DNA from: Solibacillus sp. FSL W7-1464
Lineage (GTDB): Bacteria > Bacillota > Bacilli > Bacillales_A > Planococcaceae
Length of the DNA: 64,000 nucleotides
Assembly (NCBI RefSeq): GCF_038004425.1
Contig: NZ_JBBORC010000001.1
Coordinates: 3,547,501 to 3,611,500, forward strand
Reading direction: 5' to 3'
The position numbers and the translations under genes are program-made. Numbering within the stretch: position 1 is the stretch's first letter; every line of letters starts with the position of its first letter. A model generated the notes under the pieces. That model was not told the DNA's origin, ran no database searches, and saw only the letters and a program-made list of their open reading frames with translations. This document shows, piece after piece, positions 17,657-26,521 of the stretch.

Positions 17657-18415
17657 TCAACTAATTTGTATTAATTCATCATAGCCTTGTTTTAATATTT
17701 CATCTAAATCGTCCCAAACTTCATCAGGGTAATCATAATCACTCAGCACCCGGATTTCGACTCCGTAATGGGAATTTGGTTTATCTAGTTTATATAATGA
17801 CAGTAATGCGCCTTCCTTAGCAAAAGGTCGATATAATCTTAATGTAGAAGGATCGATTGTCGGTGAATTGATTTTATTCTTTCTTCTCCAAAAGCTCCCA
17901 ACACCTTCTTTATCTCTTATCATTCGATTAAATAAATTTGATACAAGTATTTCAGAATCACCTATAAAACGATAGTATACTTTTGTCATTTTGTCAGTTA
18001 CAGATGAGTAATAAGCATAGCGATTTTGCAATTTATTGAAAAAAGGCGATGCAAGCGGTTCACGCTTATGACTTAAATAAAGAAGTTCTGCCTGTTCAAG
18101 GGGAGTTAACGTATTAATGTTTTTCTCTGTCGTAAAATCTACCCAGCATAAATCTTTCTTTAAATCGCTTTCCTTTTTCAGAAAATCGCGCATATCTTCA
18201 TTTGTTACAAAATCAAATTGGGTATGCATATTAAAAGAGCCGTTGTCGTACGCGTGCTTTAATAACAGAACATTTTTTACGGGGTCGACCGAAACCATGA
18301 ATTCCTTCAGTGTAAGACCACTATATATAACAAAATGTTCGACATCGTTCATATGAATATATAAATGATGCATAAAATCTTCAGCAGATTTCATTTTCTT
18401 CGCCACGATTTGCAC
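17657..18415 (-). CDS. Conserved hypothetical protein, 252 residues
   Basis: I do not recognise a family. The protein is soluble, with no signal peptide or membrane segment, and rich in aromatic and charged residues. Distinct stretches are 'HHLYIHMNDVEHFVIYSGLT', 'YYRFIGDSEILVSNLFNRMI', 'SFWRRKNKINSP' and an acidic C-terminus ('DYDYPDEVWDDLDEILKQGY'). The reading frame is clean and codon use matches neighbours. It is preceded by a 285-bp gap, has its own terminator, and is upstream of ddl on the same strand. Function unknown. Confidence 0.75.
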   Translation of the reverse strand: MQIVAKKMKSAEDFMHHLYIHMNDVEHFVIYSGLTLKEFMVSVDPVKNVLLLKHAYDNGSFNMHTQFDFVTNEDMRDFLKKESDLKKDLCWVDFTTEKNINTLTPLEQAELLYLSHKREPLASPFFNKLQNRYAYYSSVTDKMTKVYYRFIGDSEILVSNLFNRMIRDKEGVGSFWRRKNKINSPTIDPSTLRLYRPFAKEGALLSLYKLDKPNSHYGVEIRVLSDYDYPDEVWDDLDEILKQGYDELIQIS

Positions 18416-18591
18416 GCCCCTTTAATATGAATAATATGATTATTATATGACTTCTCATTCAAATTTGAAACATTTTCTCACCTGTTTCGTCCAACTTTTA
18501 AATTAGTCTTACTAAAGTAATTTTTAAAAGAATATGATAAAGTATATAAAGCTTAAAACAATACAGCAATTTCCGTGAAAACTTTCCTATA

Positions 18592-18682
18592 TCTGCGATT
18601 TTTTTTACGGGTAATGTTGTTACCGATTTAAAGAACCATCAACTTGTTGGTATCTTCTGGCCCTTTAACGGGTTAAATTTAA
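18592..18682 (+). other. possible structured leader of rodA
   Basis: Between 18600 and 18680 the plus strand has GGTAA-TGTTG-TTACC, ACCA-N9-TGGT and CCC-TTTAAC-GGG short hairpins in a row. No known riboswitch class is recognised and there is no terminator T-run. Confidence 0.3.
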
Positions 18683-18700
18683 TAATTTAAGGTGAAACGA

Positions 18701-19891
18701 ATGGATACAAACAATTATAATTTCAATAAACGGTTCGACTGGACACTTACGATAATTTTGATCCTATTTTTAGGTGTGAGTTTACTTGCCATCGCCTCTG
18801 CGCAGACATCCGGGCAATACGGAACAAACTTTGTCCCGAAACAAATGCTTAACTATGCGATTTTTGCCTTCATTGTTGCAGTTGTCATGTACTTTGATCC
18901 CGACCAGTACAAAAAACTGGCCTGGCCCTTATATGGTATGGGGCTGATACTGCTTGTTGCCGTTGTGGCGATTCCGGCATCAACAGGCATCACAATTGAG
19001 CGGAACGGTGCGCACAGTTGGTTTAATACACCGATCGGAAGCATCCAGCCTGCCGAATTCATGAAGACGTTTTTCATTTTGTCCGCCGCTTATTTGATAA
19101 GCAGGCATAACGAAAAATACCAGATTAAAACAATAAAGTCCGATATGATCTTACTAGGTAAAATCGGTGTAACTTTAATCGTGCCGCTCGGTTTAATTAT
19201 GCTTCAGCCGGATTTAGGTTCAGGCCTCGTATTCATAGCCATTACCGTTGCACTTGTGATTGTTGCTGGTGTTACCTGGAAAATCATTCTGCCTCTTCTC
19301 GGCGGGGCAGCTGTTGTCGGCGGATCATTATTATGGATGGCCCTGTATATGCAGGATTTCCTTGAAAAGACATTCGGATTCCAGCCATACCAATTCGCCC
19401 GGATCTACTCATGGCTAGACCCATACTCATATGCGACTTCAGACGGCTATCATTTAATTACTTCACTAAATGCCATTGGCTCCGGTGAAGTATTCGGTAA
19501 AGGATTCCTGGCACGTGAAGTATATGTAGCTGAAAACCATACCGACTTTATCTTTGCAGTAATTGGCGAAGAATGGGGCTTTATCGGTGCAAGCGCTGTT
19601 ATTTGCCTATACTTCCTGTTAATTTACCACTTAACAAAAATGACGCTTTTGCTAAAAGATCCGTTTTGTACTTATGTATGTGCCGGGATTATCGCCATGA
19701 TTACATTCCATGTATTCGAAAACATCGGTATGACGATACAACTTCTGCCCATTACAGGGATTCCGTTACCTTTCATTAGCTATGGCGGTAGTTCGATGAT
19801 GGGGAATGCTTTAGCAATCGGTCTCGTCTATAGTATGAAGTTTCATTACCGGACATATATGTTTACAACAAATGATCCGGACGACGAATAA
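18701..19891 (+). CDS. rodA: RodA/FtsW/SpoVE-family peptidoglycan glycosyltransferase
   Basis: About 396 residues with roughly ten transmembrane helices; SEDS family, polymerising lipid II with a partner class B PBP. Family motifs: 'GAHSWFNTPIGSIQPAEFMK' in the first half, 'LQPDLGSGLVF', and 'YGGSSMMGNALAIGLVYSM' near the C-terminus. RodA is favoured over FtsW by its short N-terminus and 'VVMYFDPDQYKK', but the genome may carry several paralogues and I cannot decide which this is. I start at ATG 18701 behind AAGGTG; the GTG at 18692 overlaps that site. Single gene, own terminator. Confidence 0.85.
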   Translation: MDTNNYNFNKRFDWTLTIILILFLGVSLLAIASAQTSGQYGTNFVPKQMLNYAIFAFIVAVVMYFDPDQYKKLAWPLYGMGLILLVAVVAIPASTGITIERNGAHSWFNTPIGSIQPAEFMKTFFILSAAYLISRHNEKYQIKTIKSDMILLGKIGVTLIVPLGLIMLQPDLGSGLVFIAITVALVIVAGVTWKIILPLLGGAAVVGGSLLWMALYMQDFLEKTFGFQPYQFARIYSWLDPYSYATSDGYHLITSLNAIGSGEVFGKGFLAREVYVAENHTDFIFAVIGEEWGFIGASAVICLYFLLIYHLTKMTLLLKDPFCTYVCAGIIAMITFHVFENIGMTIQLLPITGIPLPFISYGGSSMMGNALAIGLVYSMKFHYRTYMFTTNDPDDE

Positions 19892-19893
19892 AA

Positions 19894-19927
19894 TTAAAGG
19901 ACCTGCGTATATCGCAGGTCCTTTTTT
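19894..19927 (+). terminator. terminator after rodA
   Basis: Stem AAAGGACCTGCG / CGCAGGTCCTTT with a short TATAT loop and T6. Confidence 0.9.
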
Positions 19928-19937
19928 ATTGCTTAAT

Positions 19938-19985
19938 ATGAAAGTAAGGTGCGATGAACTGGGTTTCACCACACCTTACTTTCAT
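19938..19985. repeat. 14-bp perfect inverted repeat at the end of the 45-codon gene
   Basis: Arms ATGAAAGTAAGGTG (19938-19951) and CACCTTACTTTCAT (19972-19985), 20-base loop. It overlaps the stop codon of the small minus-strand gene; there is no T-run, so it is not a standard terminator, but may stabilise the 3' end. Confidence 0.7.
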
Positions 19986-20122
19986 TAATTTTGCGTTTGT
20001 GGAGTTTGTGTTGGTGGTGTTAAAACTTTTAAAAGCTCAAGACGAGATTTCGTAACTGTCGCCGTAACACCTAATTTTGATAAGTTTGTAACAATACGCT
20101 TTAAATCAATCTCTTTCGCCAT
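19985..20122 (-). CDS. small hypothetical protein, 45 residues
   Basis: A short gene convergent with rodA. ATG 20122 is preceded by GAGGTG with an 8-base spacer, a strong ribosome binding site. The product begins 'MAKEIDLKRIVTNLSKLGVT', continues as an amphipathic, basic helix ('KSRLELLKVL') and ends in a Pro/Gln/Thr tail ('TPPTQTPQTQ'). No signal peptide or membrane segment. Family and function unknown; the ribosome binding site, gene-like composition and isolated position behind a 480-bp upstream region argue that it is real. Confidence 0.65.
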   Translation of the reverse strand: MAKEIDLKRIVTNLSKLGVTATVTKSRLELLKVLTPPTQTPQTQN

Positions 20123-20600
20123 TTGATTACACCTCAAACTTTCCTTTGTTAATATATATAACGATATTTCATGTTAAAAGTTTCAAATTAATAAGGTCAG
20201 ACCTTCTACTAATTCATATGTTACCACGTAAAAACTAATTTTTCTTTCCTGTTTTGTGACAAAACTAAAACATAATTAATTTTAACCTTTTATTATCTAT
20301 AATAAACCTTTTCAGGAAATATTTTAAGAAATTTTTTCCTTTTAAATTTTATAATTACTTTTGAATTAATTTACATAATCTACTCGAATACATGTTATTT
20401 AATAATTTGATTTTATATATGTAGTTAAAATGAATTGCCTTATTTTTCGAATGATGTTTAACAAAAATTACAAGTGGAAATATTGTAAAATATCATGACA
20501 ATTTTTGAAGTAATACTTATTAAAATCAAACAAATTTCCGACCTTACATTTCCATTAAACTCACCATTACCCATAGTTACTTCAGTAGGAGGAACTTTAA
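20123..20600. other. 478-bp AT-rich intergenic region
   Basis: Promoter region for the small gene to the left and the DUF1963 gene to the right. I see no further gene; the longest frames lack ribosome binding sites. Confidence 0.6.
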
Positions 20601-21401
20601 ATGTCACATATAGAAAAAAATATTTATATCCCTAAAGAATTAATACATTTTCATACGAGCTTAAGTCATTCAGCTGAGCAAGCAGCTATTTTAAAACCAG
20701 TGAAACAACCCGCATTTTTGCATGAAAGCAAATTTGCCGGTCTACCCTTTTTAACAAATAAAATGGAACACCCGAAAGACAATCACAATCACTACATGCT
20801 TTTTTTGGCACAACTTAACTTTGCGGAAATTCAGCTTGATTACCCATTTCCACAAGATGGTATATTACAATTTTATATCCCGCAGCAATGTTATGAAAAG
20901 GAAAAGTTTCAGTCAGAATGTCGGTCATTTAAAGTACAATATATACCTTTTCAAGGTCAATATAATGAGTTTATTCATGATTTCACATATTTAAAGGACG
21001 TAAACACTAGCAGCTTCCCGATTCGGCAAGAGATGAAGCTCATTCCAAAAACTCAATTCGAACCAGTGTCGGCAATGGACTACCGGTTAAATAATTATTT
21101 TAAACCTGAAATAATGGATGCCCCCATTACATTGGATGACCGTTCATTTCAAGATGTGTATTTAGAAAGTTATTTAGCTGCCGAACATAAAATTGGCGGT
21201 TATCCATATTTTATACATCAGGATTTCAGAAAAGCATCACCTTATTTACAGCACTATGACACTTTATTACTGCAAATCGTTTCAAACGATGAGCAAAATA
21301 TTATGTGGGGGGATAGTGGAATCATCAGCTTCTTCATCAACTCCAAAAAATTAGCACAATGTGATTTCTCGGATATTTACTTCCATGTTGAGGAATACTA
21401 A
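20601..21401 (+). CDS. DUF1963 (YwqG-like) protein
   Basis: A 266-residue soluble protein of the YwqG/DUF1963 family. Family-like segments are 'SKFAGLPFLTNKMEHP' near the N-terminus, 'LFLAQLNFAEI' and 'DGILQFYIPQQC' in the middle, 'HKIGGYPYFIHQDFR' and the terminal 'IMWGDSGIISFFI'. The family has no established biochemical role. Start ATG 20601 behind AGGAGG. Stand-alone gene with its own terminator. Confidence 0.82.
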   Translation: MSHIEKNIYIPKELIHFHTSLSHSAEQAAILKPVKQPAFLHESKFAGLPFLTNKMEHPKDNHNHYMLFLAQLNFAEIQLDYPFPQDGILQFYIPQQCYEKEKFQSECRSFKVQYIPFQGQYNEFIHDFTYLKDVNTSSFPIRQEMKLIPKTQFEPVSAMDYRLNNYFKPEIMDAPITLDDRSFQDVYLESYLAAEHKIGGYPYFIHQDFRKASPYLQHYDTLLLQIVSNDEQNIMWGDSGIISFFINSKKLAQCDFSDIYFHVEEY

Positions 21402-21407
21402 ACCATT

Positions 21408-21449
21408 TAGAAACACTCGTTTAAATAATAATTGAGTGTTTCTTTTTTT
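21408..21449 (+). terminator. terminator after the DUF1963 gene
   Basis: Stem AGAAACACTC / GAGTGTTTCT, AT-rich loop, then T7. Confidence 0.88.
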
Positions 21450-21493
21450 GTTTTGCATCCATAGGCTATAATGATATGAAAGAAGGAAAGTAG

Positions 21494-22960
21494 GTGAATC
21501 TTTTGAGCGCAATTATTCAAAGTTCCATTCTGGTACCACTTATTATGTTTATAAATGTTCTATTTGCCCTGACTGTCATCTTTTTAGAGCGCAAAAAACC
21601 TTCATCAACTTGGGCATGGTTGCTCGTTCTTTTTTTCTTGCCGTTTGTTGGATTTTTCCTCTACTTATTATTAGGAAGACAATTGAGAAAGAAGCATTTA
21701 TTCCGATGGGATGGCAGAAAAGATATTGGCATTGAACAATTAATTAATTATCAGATTGAAGCAATCGAGAATAATGAACTGGAACTGCGTGCAGAACATA
21801 TTAAAAGTTATAATCATCTTATCTATATGAATTTAAAAACAAACAATGCTGTCCTGACACAGGATAACGATGTAAAGATTTTCGATGATGGCAGTGATAA
21901 GTTCGAAGCACTTATAAATGATATTCAACATGCAAAAAACCATATTCATATTCAATACTATATTTTCAAACTGGATAATTTAGGTCAACGCATTGTAAAT
22001 GCTTTAATAAAAAAGGCTAAACAAGGTGTAAAAGTAAGGGTACTGTTTGATGAAATGGGCTCACGCGGAGTTCGGAAGCGGCATTTTAAAGAACTGATCG
22101 AAGCAGGCGGTGAAGTAGAAGTGTTTTTCCCTTCGATTTTGCCTCTCATCAATCCACGTTTAAACTTTAGAAATCACAGGAAAATTTCCATAATAGATGG
22201 GCGTATCGGCTATATAGGAGGTTTTAACGTTGGGGATGAATATTTAAGTTTATCGGACCGGTTCGGCTACTGGCGTGATACCCACTTACGTATTGAAGGG
22301 AGCGCAGTCCACCCGTTGCAGACTCGCTTCATTTTAGACTGGAATCAGGCTAGCGCCAAAAATGATATATGCTATGCGGAGCGCTATTTCCCGATAATCC
22401 CTCAAAAAGGAACCGCTGCAATCCAGATCATTTCAAGTGGGCCTGATACAGAATGGGAAGTCATTAAAAACAATTATTTGCATTTAATCGCAAATGCAAA
22501 AAAATACGTGTACATACAGTCCCCGTATTTCATCCCGGATGAATCTTTTTTTGATGCTATCCGGATCGCTGCCCTCTCCGGGATCGATGTGCGGATTATG
22601 ATTCCTAATAAACCGGACCATTTGTTTGTCTATTGGGCAACGTATTCCTATGTTGGACCTCTCGTTGAAGCGGGCGCAAAAGTGTACCAGTACGAAAAGG
22701 GCTTTATACATGCCAAAATGATAGTCGTGGATGATGAAATTGCTTCAGTCGGCACCGCTAATATCGATGTACGAAGCTTTAGTTTGAACTTTGAAGTGAA
22801 TGCACTTCTTTATGATAGATTATTGGCACACCGCCTTGCTGAAATATTTGAAAGCGATATATTAGACTGCTCAGAGCTCACATATGAACTGTATAAAAAC
22901 CGGTCCAACTTTATTAAATTCAAAGAATCCATTTCACGTTTACTGTCCCCGATTCTCTAG
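21494..22960 (+). CDS. cls: Cardiolipin synthase (phospholipase D superfamily)
   Basis: A 488-residue membrane enzyme making cardiolipin from two phosphatidylglycerols. Two N-terminal transmembrane helices (about 8-60) precede two PLD domains with HKD motifs: 'NHRKISIIDGRIGYIGGFN' and 'HAKMIVVDDEIASVGTANID'. Start GTG 21494 with AAGGA six bases upstream; a TTG nine bases later is an alternative. Bacillaceae usually carry several paralogues (ClsA, YwjE, YwiE); this one is closest in layout to ClsA/YwnE. Confidence 0.93.
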   Translation: MNLLSAIIQSSILVPLIMFINVLFALTVIFLERKKPSSTWAWLLVLFFLPFVGFFLYLLLGRQLRKKHLFRWDGRKDIGIEQLINYQIEAIENNELELRAEHIKSYNHLIYMNLKTNNAVLTQDNDVKIFDDGSDKFEALINDIQHAKNHIHIQYYIFKLDNLGQRIVNALIKKAKQGVKVRVLFDEMGSRGVRKRHFKELIEAGGEVEVFFPSILPLINPRLNFRNHRKISIIDGRIGYIGGFNVGDEYLSLSDRFGYWRDTHLRIEGSAVHPLQTRFILDWNQASAKNDICYAERYFPIIPQKGTAAIQIISSGPDTEWEVIKNNYLHLIANAKKYVYIQSPYFIPDESFFDAIRIAALSGIDVRIMIPNKPDHLFVYWATYSYVGPLVEAGAKVYQYEKGFIHAKMIVVDDEIASVGTANIDVRSFSLNFEVNALLYDRLLAHRLAEIFESDILDCSELTYELYKNRSNFIKFKESISRLLSPIL

Positions 22961-22998
22961 GATTGGGAATTGTAGAGTTGAAATCCTTTGGAGTACAG

Positions 22999-23041
22999 TA
23001 AAAAACCAATTTCCTCCAGAGTGGGAAAATTGGTTTTTTCT
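22999..23041. terminator. bidirectional terminator between cls and the VanY-type gene
   Basis: AAAAAACCAATTT and AAATTGGTTTTTT arms; convergent genes on both sides. Confidence 0.88.
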
Positions 23042-23062
23042 TTTACAATTTAGTTTTTAGTC

Positions 23063-23950
23063 TTATTGAATTCCTAAATATTCTTCCAGCGTTACGCCTG
23101 CTTCATATATTTTTGTCGCTAGTTCACCCTCTAAATAGCGGAAATGCCATGATTCATGCATGAAACCTGTAATCTCTTCTTTTCCTTTTGGATAACGTAA
23201 TATGAACCCGTACTTATGGGCATTTTGTGCCAACCACTGTCCTGCTGCCGTGGCGCCGAAATCATTTGTCAGCCACAAATCTTCACGACCCTTTTCTCCA
23301 ATATCAAAAGCAAGTCCAGTTTGATGCTCGGAATACCCTGGTCTTGCACTATAGCGATCTGCCGCTTCCTTCCCATCTCGCTTCACATATCGGTCGTATA
23401 GTGTTTTTTGATACTCGTAAGAACGGAAACCACTAAAAGCAACGAGCTCTATTCCATTTTCCATCGCTGCTTTTGCCATTATTTCAAAAGCAGCACGCGC
23501 CTTAGGATCTTCCCCTTTATTGTAAGTAGAAGGAAGGGGATTTTTCTTATTCGCAATTAAAACTCCATTTACAAAAGTAGGCTCTGTTGCAGGCTTTTGA
23601 CCAACAATATATCCATTTTCCATCTCCACTTCTTCCGTAGCGGGCGGAGTTTCTTTAGCAGGCTGTTTAACAGGCTGCTCCCCGGAATTTACCGCGGGAT
23701 TTTCACTGTTTTTTTCTGAAGAAGCCAAATCATCAGCATTTTGATCTTGTGGCTTCGACGGCTCTGGTTCATTTGATTTATTTTGCATTTCTTCATTTTC
23801 CAGTTCATTTGGTGCAACAGATTCGTCTTCTGTACCAGGTTGTGCTACTTCAAATTTATAATAAATTGACCCTAAGATCGCGATTAAAATAACAATTGAA
23901 ATGGATACAATCATTGCGATCGGACTTTTTCTCTTTGCTTTTCTGTTCAT
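23063..23950 (-). CDS. D-alanyl-D-alanine carboxypeptidase, VanY type
   Basis: About 295 residues. N-terminal basic stretch and a transmembrane anchor ('AMIVSISIVILIAILGSIYY'), then a long Glu/Pro/Ser/Gln-rich linker (about 40-120), then a M15B peptidase domain. Zinc ligands are visible in 'YSEHQTGLAFDIG' (SxHxxGxAxD) and 'GFMHESWHFRYLEG' (ExxWHxR). It trims the terminal D-Ala from peptidoglycan stems outside the cell. I start at ATG 23950, nine bases after AGAAGG. The neighbour upstream is a small membrane protein on the same strand; no Van resistance genes are nearby, so a housekeeping role (as YodJ) is likely. Confidence 0.88.
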   Translation of the reverse strand: MNRKAKRKSPIAMIVSISIVILIAILGSIYYKFEVAQPGTEDESVAPNELENEEMQNKSNEPEPSKPQDQNADDLASSEKNSENPAVNSGEQPVKQPAKETPPATEEVEMENGYIVGQKPATEPTFVNGVLIANKKNPLPSTYNKGEDPKARAAFEIMAKAAMENGIELVAFSGFRSYEYQKTLYDRYVKRDGKEAADRYSARPGYSEHQTGLAFDIGEKGREDLWLTNDFGATAAGQWLAQNAHKYGFILRYPKGKEEITGFMHESWHFRYLEGELATKIYEAGVTLEEYLGIQ

Positions 23951-23975
23951 TCCATTTCGCCTTCTTTTTATATTT

Positions 23976-24230
23976 TTATCCTGTGACAATAACAAATAAA
24001 ACAATAATCGATAAAACCGCAAAAATCATCGACATTTTCTGCATCCATTTTGCTTCTTTTTCATGACCCTTTTCTTTAAATGTACGCGAACGGAAAAAAT
24101 TCGTAAACGTAAACATAATCGTCATAGCTAAAATGGCCGCCTCCATATTTTGTTTTACAATGAAAAATAATGCGGTTAAACTAGCTCCAGCAACTAAGAT
24201 GAGTGAGATCACTCTTTCATATTTTTTCAT
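23976..24230 (-). CDS. Small membrane protein, 84 residues
   Basis: Three predicted transmembrane helices: 'VISLILVAGASLTALFFIV', 'AAILAMTIMFTFTNFF' and 'MSMIFAVLSIIVLFVIVTG', with a charged loop 'RTFKEKGHEKEAKW' between the second and third. ATG 24230 has AAGGAG nearby; a longer open frame starts upstream but contains this ribosome binding site. It is 25 bp upstream of the VanY-type gene and likely co-transcribed. Function unknown. Confidence 0.7.
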   Translation of the reverse strand: MKKYERVISLILVAGASLTALFFIVKQNMEAAILAMTIMFTFTNFFRSRTFKEKGHEKEAKWMQKMSMIFAVLSIIVLFVIVTG

Positions 24231-24364
24231 TTTTCTCTCCTTACATGATGATTGCATGTTCTCATTCAAAGCAATCTATTTTTCAACCTTTGTTTAGTAT
24301 AAAACTAGCTTAATTGATAATGCAATTTTGAAAATCTTAAAGGCACAAACTAGCTTTCAAAACA

Positions 24365-24404
24365 AAAAACTCTACATGTAATAATATATACCATGCAGAG
24401 TTTT
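24365..24404 (-). terminator. terminator after the AraC-family gene
   Basis: AAAACTCT-a-CATG and CATG-c-AGAGTTTT arms; T6 on the minus strand. Confidence 0.75.
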
Positions 24405-24456
24405 CATATATTATTCTTTTTTTTCTGAAACTTTCAGCCGAAAGAGAATAAAGTAA

Positions 24457-25251
24457 TTAAACACCTTCGTACTCTACTTCCGGAATTTCAAATCGGAAAA
24501 ATTCATGATGCAATTCATCACGGAAATGTTTAGGTGTAACACCTGTATATTTCTTGAAAATTCTAGTGAAATAACTCTGATTACAGAAATGGAATTGATC
24601 TGAAATTGACGTTATACTTTTATTAGTATGACGCAAATAGTATTGGGATTCCTCTACACGGCGAACATTTAAATACTCCACTAAAGTGATCCCGACATGC
24701 TCACGGAAAATACGCGATAAATGACTCGTACTAATATGGAAATTCGCTGCAATACTTTCAACTGTTAGATCATTTTCCAGCTCATCATTTATGTACATAA
24801 TTACTTTGTTTACTGTTTGGTGACGGAATGTAGGCTGCTTTCGGTCAGCAATAAAGTACACATAAAAATCGATTAAGTCATCTGCAAATTGCAGAAACTC
24901 GGCATCCTTCATCTTGTTTTCAATCATATCTGCACATGCTAAATTGAAGGCAAACGCTTTTTTAGAAGGGACTTGATTATCTAAAAGCTTACGCGCAACA
25001 ATTGAGGATAACGTAACAAAGTACGAGCGCACTACTTTAATGACTTGTTTTCCGAAGCGTGCGGATAATATGTCTATAATTTCGTGTAATGTCTTCTTCG
25101 CTTTTGCTACTTCTAAATGATAAACTTCAAAAATCAATCGAGATTCCAGAACAAAAAAATCTTCTATACCAGCATATTGATTGATATTGTCAATCTCTTG
25201 AAAATACCGTTTTGAAATTGTTTCCGAGATTGAATATTGATGTAGTTGCAT
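24457..25251 (-). CDS. AraC-family transcriptional regulator
   Basis: A 264-residue regulator. The C-terminal 100 residues hold two helix-turn-helix units: 'DLTVESIAANFHISTSHLSR' and 'SITSISDQFHFCNQSYFTRI', followed by the family signature 'FKKYTGVTPKHFRDEL'. The N-terminal 150 residues are helical with no recognisable sugar-binding cupin. Regulated genes are not evident; the gene is alone, facing away from the LytTR regulator across a 578-bp intergenic region. Confidence 0.88.
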   Translation of the reverse strand: MQLHQYSISETISKRYFQEIDNINQYAGIEDFFVLESRLIFEVYHLEVAKAKKTLHEIIDILSARFGKQVIKVVRSYFVTLSSIVARKLLDNQVPSKKAFAFNLACADMIENKMKDAEFLQFADDLIDFYVYFIADRKQPTFRHQTVNKVIMYINDELENDLTVESIAANFHISTSHLSRIFREHVGITLVEYLNVRRVEESQYYLRHTNKSITSISDQFHFCNQSYFTRIFKKYTGVTPKHFRDELHHEFFRFEIPEVEYEGV

Positions 25252-25829
25252 AAGTTACCCCATCTTTCTTCAGAATGACCTTCTATTACTTATTTAGAAA
25301 GACAAGCCTAATACAAATGTACAAGAATTTGTCATATTTCTGCAGATGTACCTTACATGACCATTCTGCATTTCATAATAAGTGATATTATTATATTAAT
25401 GATAAGAAATTTCCATAGTAAATTTCTTTTATTAAGCAAAGTAATTATTTATACAATTTTATATTTATACTATTACAGTACGCTTTGTTCTCCGTACAAT
25501 CGTACATTTTATTAGTAACTATAGTGAATATTACCATATTACAAGTTTTGCTTTCAACCTAATTTTAACAATTACCCTAGGACAAAATTATTAGGTTACT
25601 TCCAATTAAAGAAATAAAGGAATTTAAAAATGCATATTTCTCCCAATCATACTCTTTTAGCATAGTAATTTTCACGCTATTTTTTCATTAAATATTTCTT
25701 GAAAAAGATTCCTTTTTAAATCTTCAAAAAATAATTTTCGATTTAAAAAATCTTCCTCACCCAATTTCTTTAAATATGTAGTAAAATAGTTCATAATTGT
25801 ATAAAATGCTTATAAAGAGGTGTTATAAA
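25252..25829. other. 578-bp AT-rich region between divergent regulators
   Basis: Lies between the AraC and LytTR regulator genes. No gene recognised. Short inverted repeats such as ACAAAT-N8-ATTTGT near 25314-25333 are present but not distinctive. Probably contains both promoters. Confidence 0.5.
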
Positions 25830-26480
25830 GTGGATCCAAGACAAATAGAAGAAATTATGGAAGTCATTAAAGAATTTTTCCCTGAAAATACATCAATTGC
25901 TATTTCAGATACAAATGAGTATTTATATTACCAGCCAAGCAAAAAAGTAGATTTGAAAATCAAACCGGGCGATCCGATTAAAGAAGGTTCTGCTGCATAC
26001 AAAGCATTAACTTACGGCCAAAAGATCAATTCATACATTGAATCGGACGTATTCGGAGTTCCATATTACGGAATGAGTATCCCTCTCATTGAAGAAGGCG
26101 AAACTAAAGGTGCTATTACAGCAATCTTCCCTCAAAAACCTTCTCCATTCTTAACAAATTATATTACAGTGAAAATTGACGACTGCTGGTACCCAATTAA
26201 ACACAACCAAGTAATATATCTGGAGACTCAATTGCGTAAAACATTTGTAAAAACGATGCACCGTGAAGGCTATCACCGCTTGAACTTAAGTGACTTAGAG
26301 CTATTTTTAGCTCCTGATTCGTTCATCCGCTGCCACCGTTCTTATATTGTAAATATCGATTACATTGACGAAATCCAGCCAGATTCACACTCAACTTTCT
26401 TATTAATTATGAAAGACGGTACACGTATTCCTGTAAGCCAACGCTATGCAAGCTACTTCCGTCGTTCTTTAGGATTCTAA
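25830..26480 (+). CDS. LytTR-domain transcriptional regulator with N-terminal sensor-like domain
   Basis: About 216 residues. Residues 1-112 look like a PAS/Cache-type sensory fold ('DTNEYLYYQPSKKVDLKI', 'FGVPYYGMSIPLIEEGETKG'). Residues about 118-216 are a LytTR DNA-binding domain with 'VIYLETQLRKTFVKT', 'FIRCHRSYIVNIDYI' and 'RIPVSQRYASYFRRSL'. It lacks a phosphoreceiver domain, so it is a one-component regulator. Start GTG 25830, seven bases after AGAGGTG; upstream in-frame starts have no ribosome binding site. The next gene, 333 bp downstream on the same strand, is the CoA-transferase, its likely target. Confidence 0.85.
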   Translation: MDPRQIEEIMEVIKEFFPENTSIAISDTNEYLYYQPSKKVDLKIKPGDPIKEGSAAYKALTYGQKINSYIESDVFGVPYYGMSIPLIEEGETKGAITAIFPQKPSPFLTNYITVKIDDCWYPIKHNQVIYLETQLRKTFVKTMHREGYHRLNLSDLELFLAPDSFIRCHRSYIVNIDYIDEIQPDSHSTFLLIMKDGTRIPVSQRYASYFRRSLGF

Positions 26481-26484
26481 AATA

Positions 26485-26521
26485 ATGTAAAAGCGATCCG
26501 TACATACGGGTCGCTTTTTTA
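26485..26521 (+). terminator. terminator after the LytTR gene
   Basis: AAAAGCGATCCGTA / TACGGGTCGCTTTT arms (one G-T), then T6. Confidence 0.88.

Noticed and set aside
18592-18700. Leader of rodA as a c-di-AMP (ydaO) or preQ1 riboswitch
   Set aside because: Conserved core sequences of both classes are missing.
20400-20510. 22-codon frame starting at ATG near 20431
   Set aside because: No ribosome binding site and no gene-like features.
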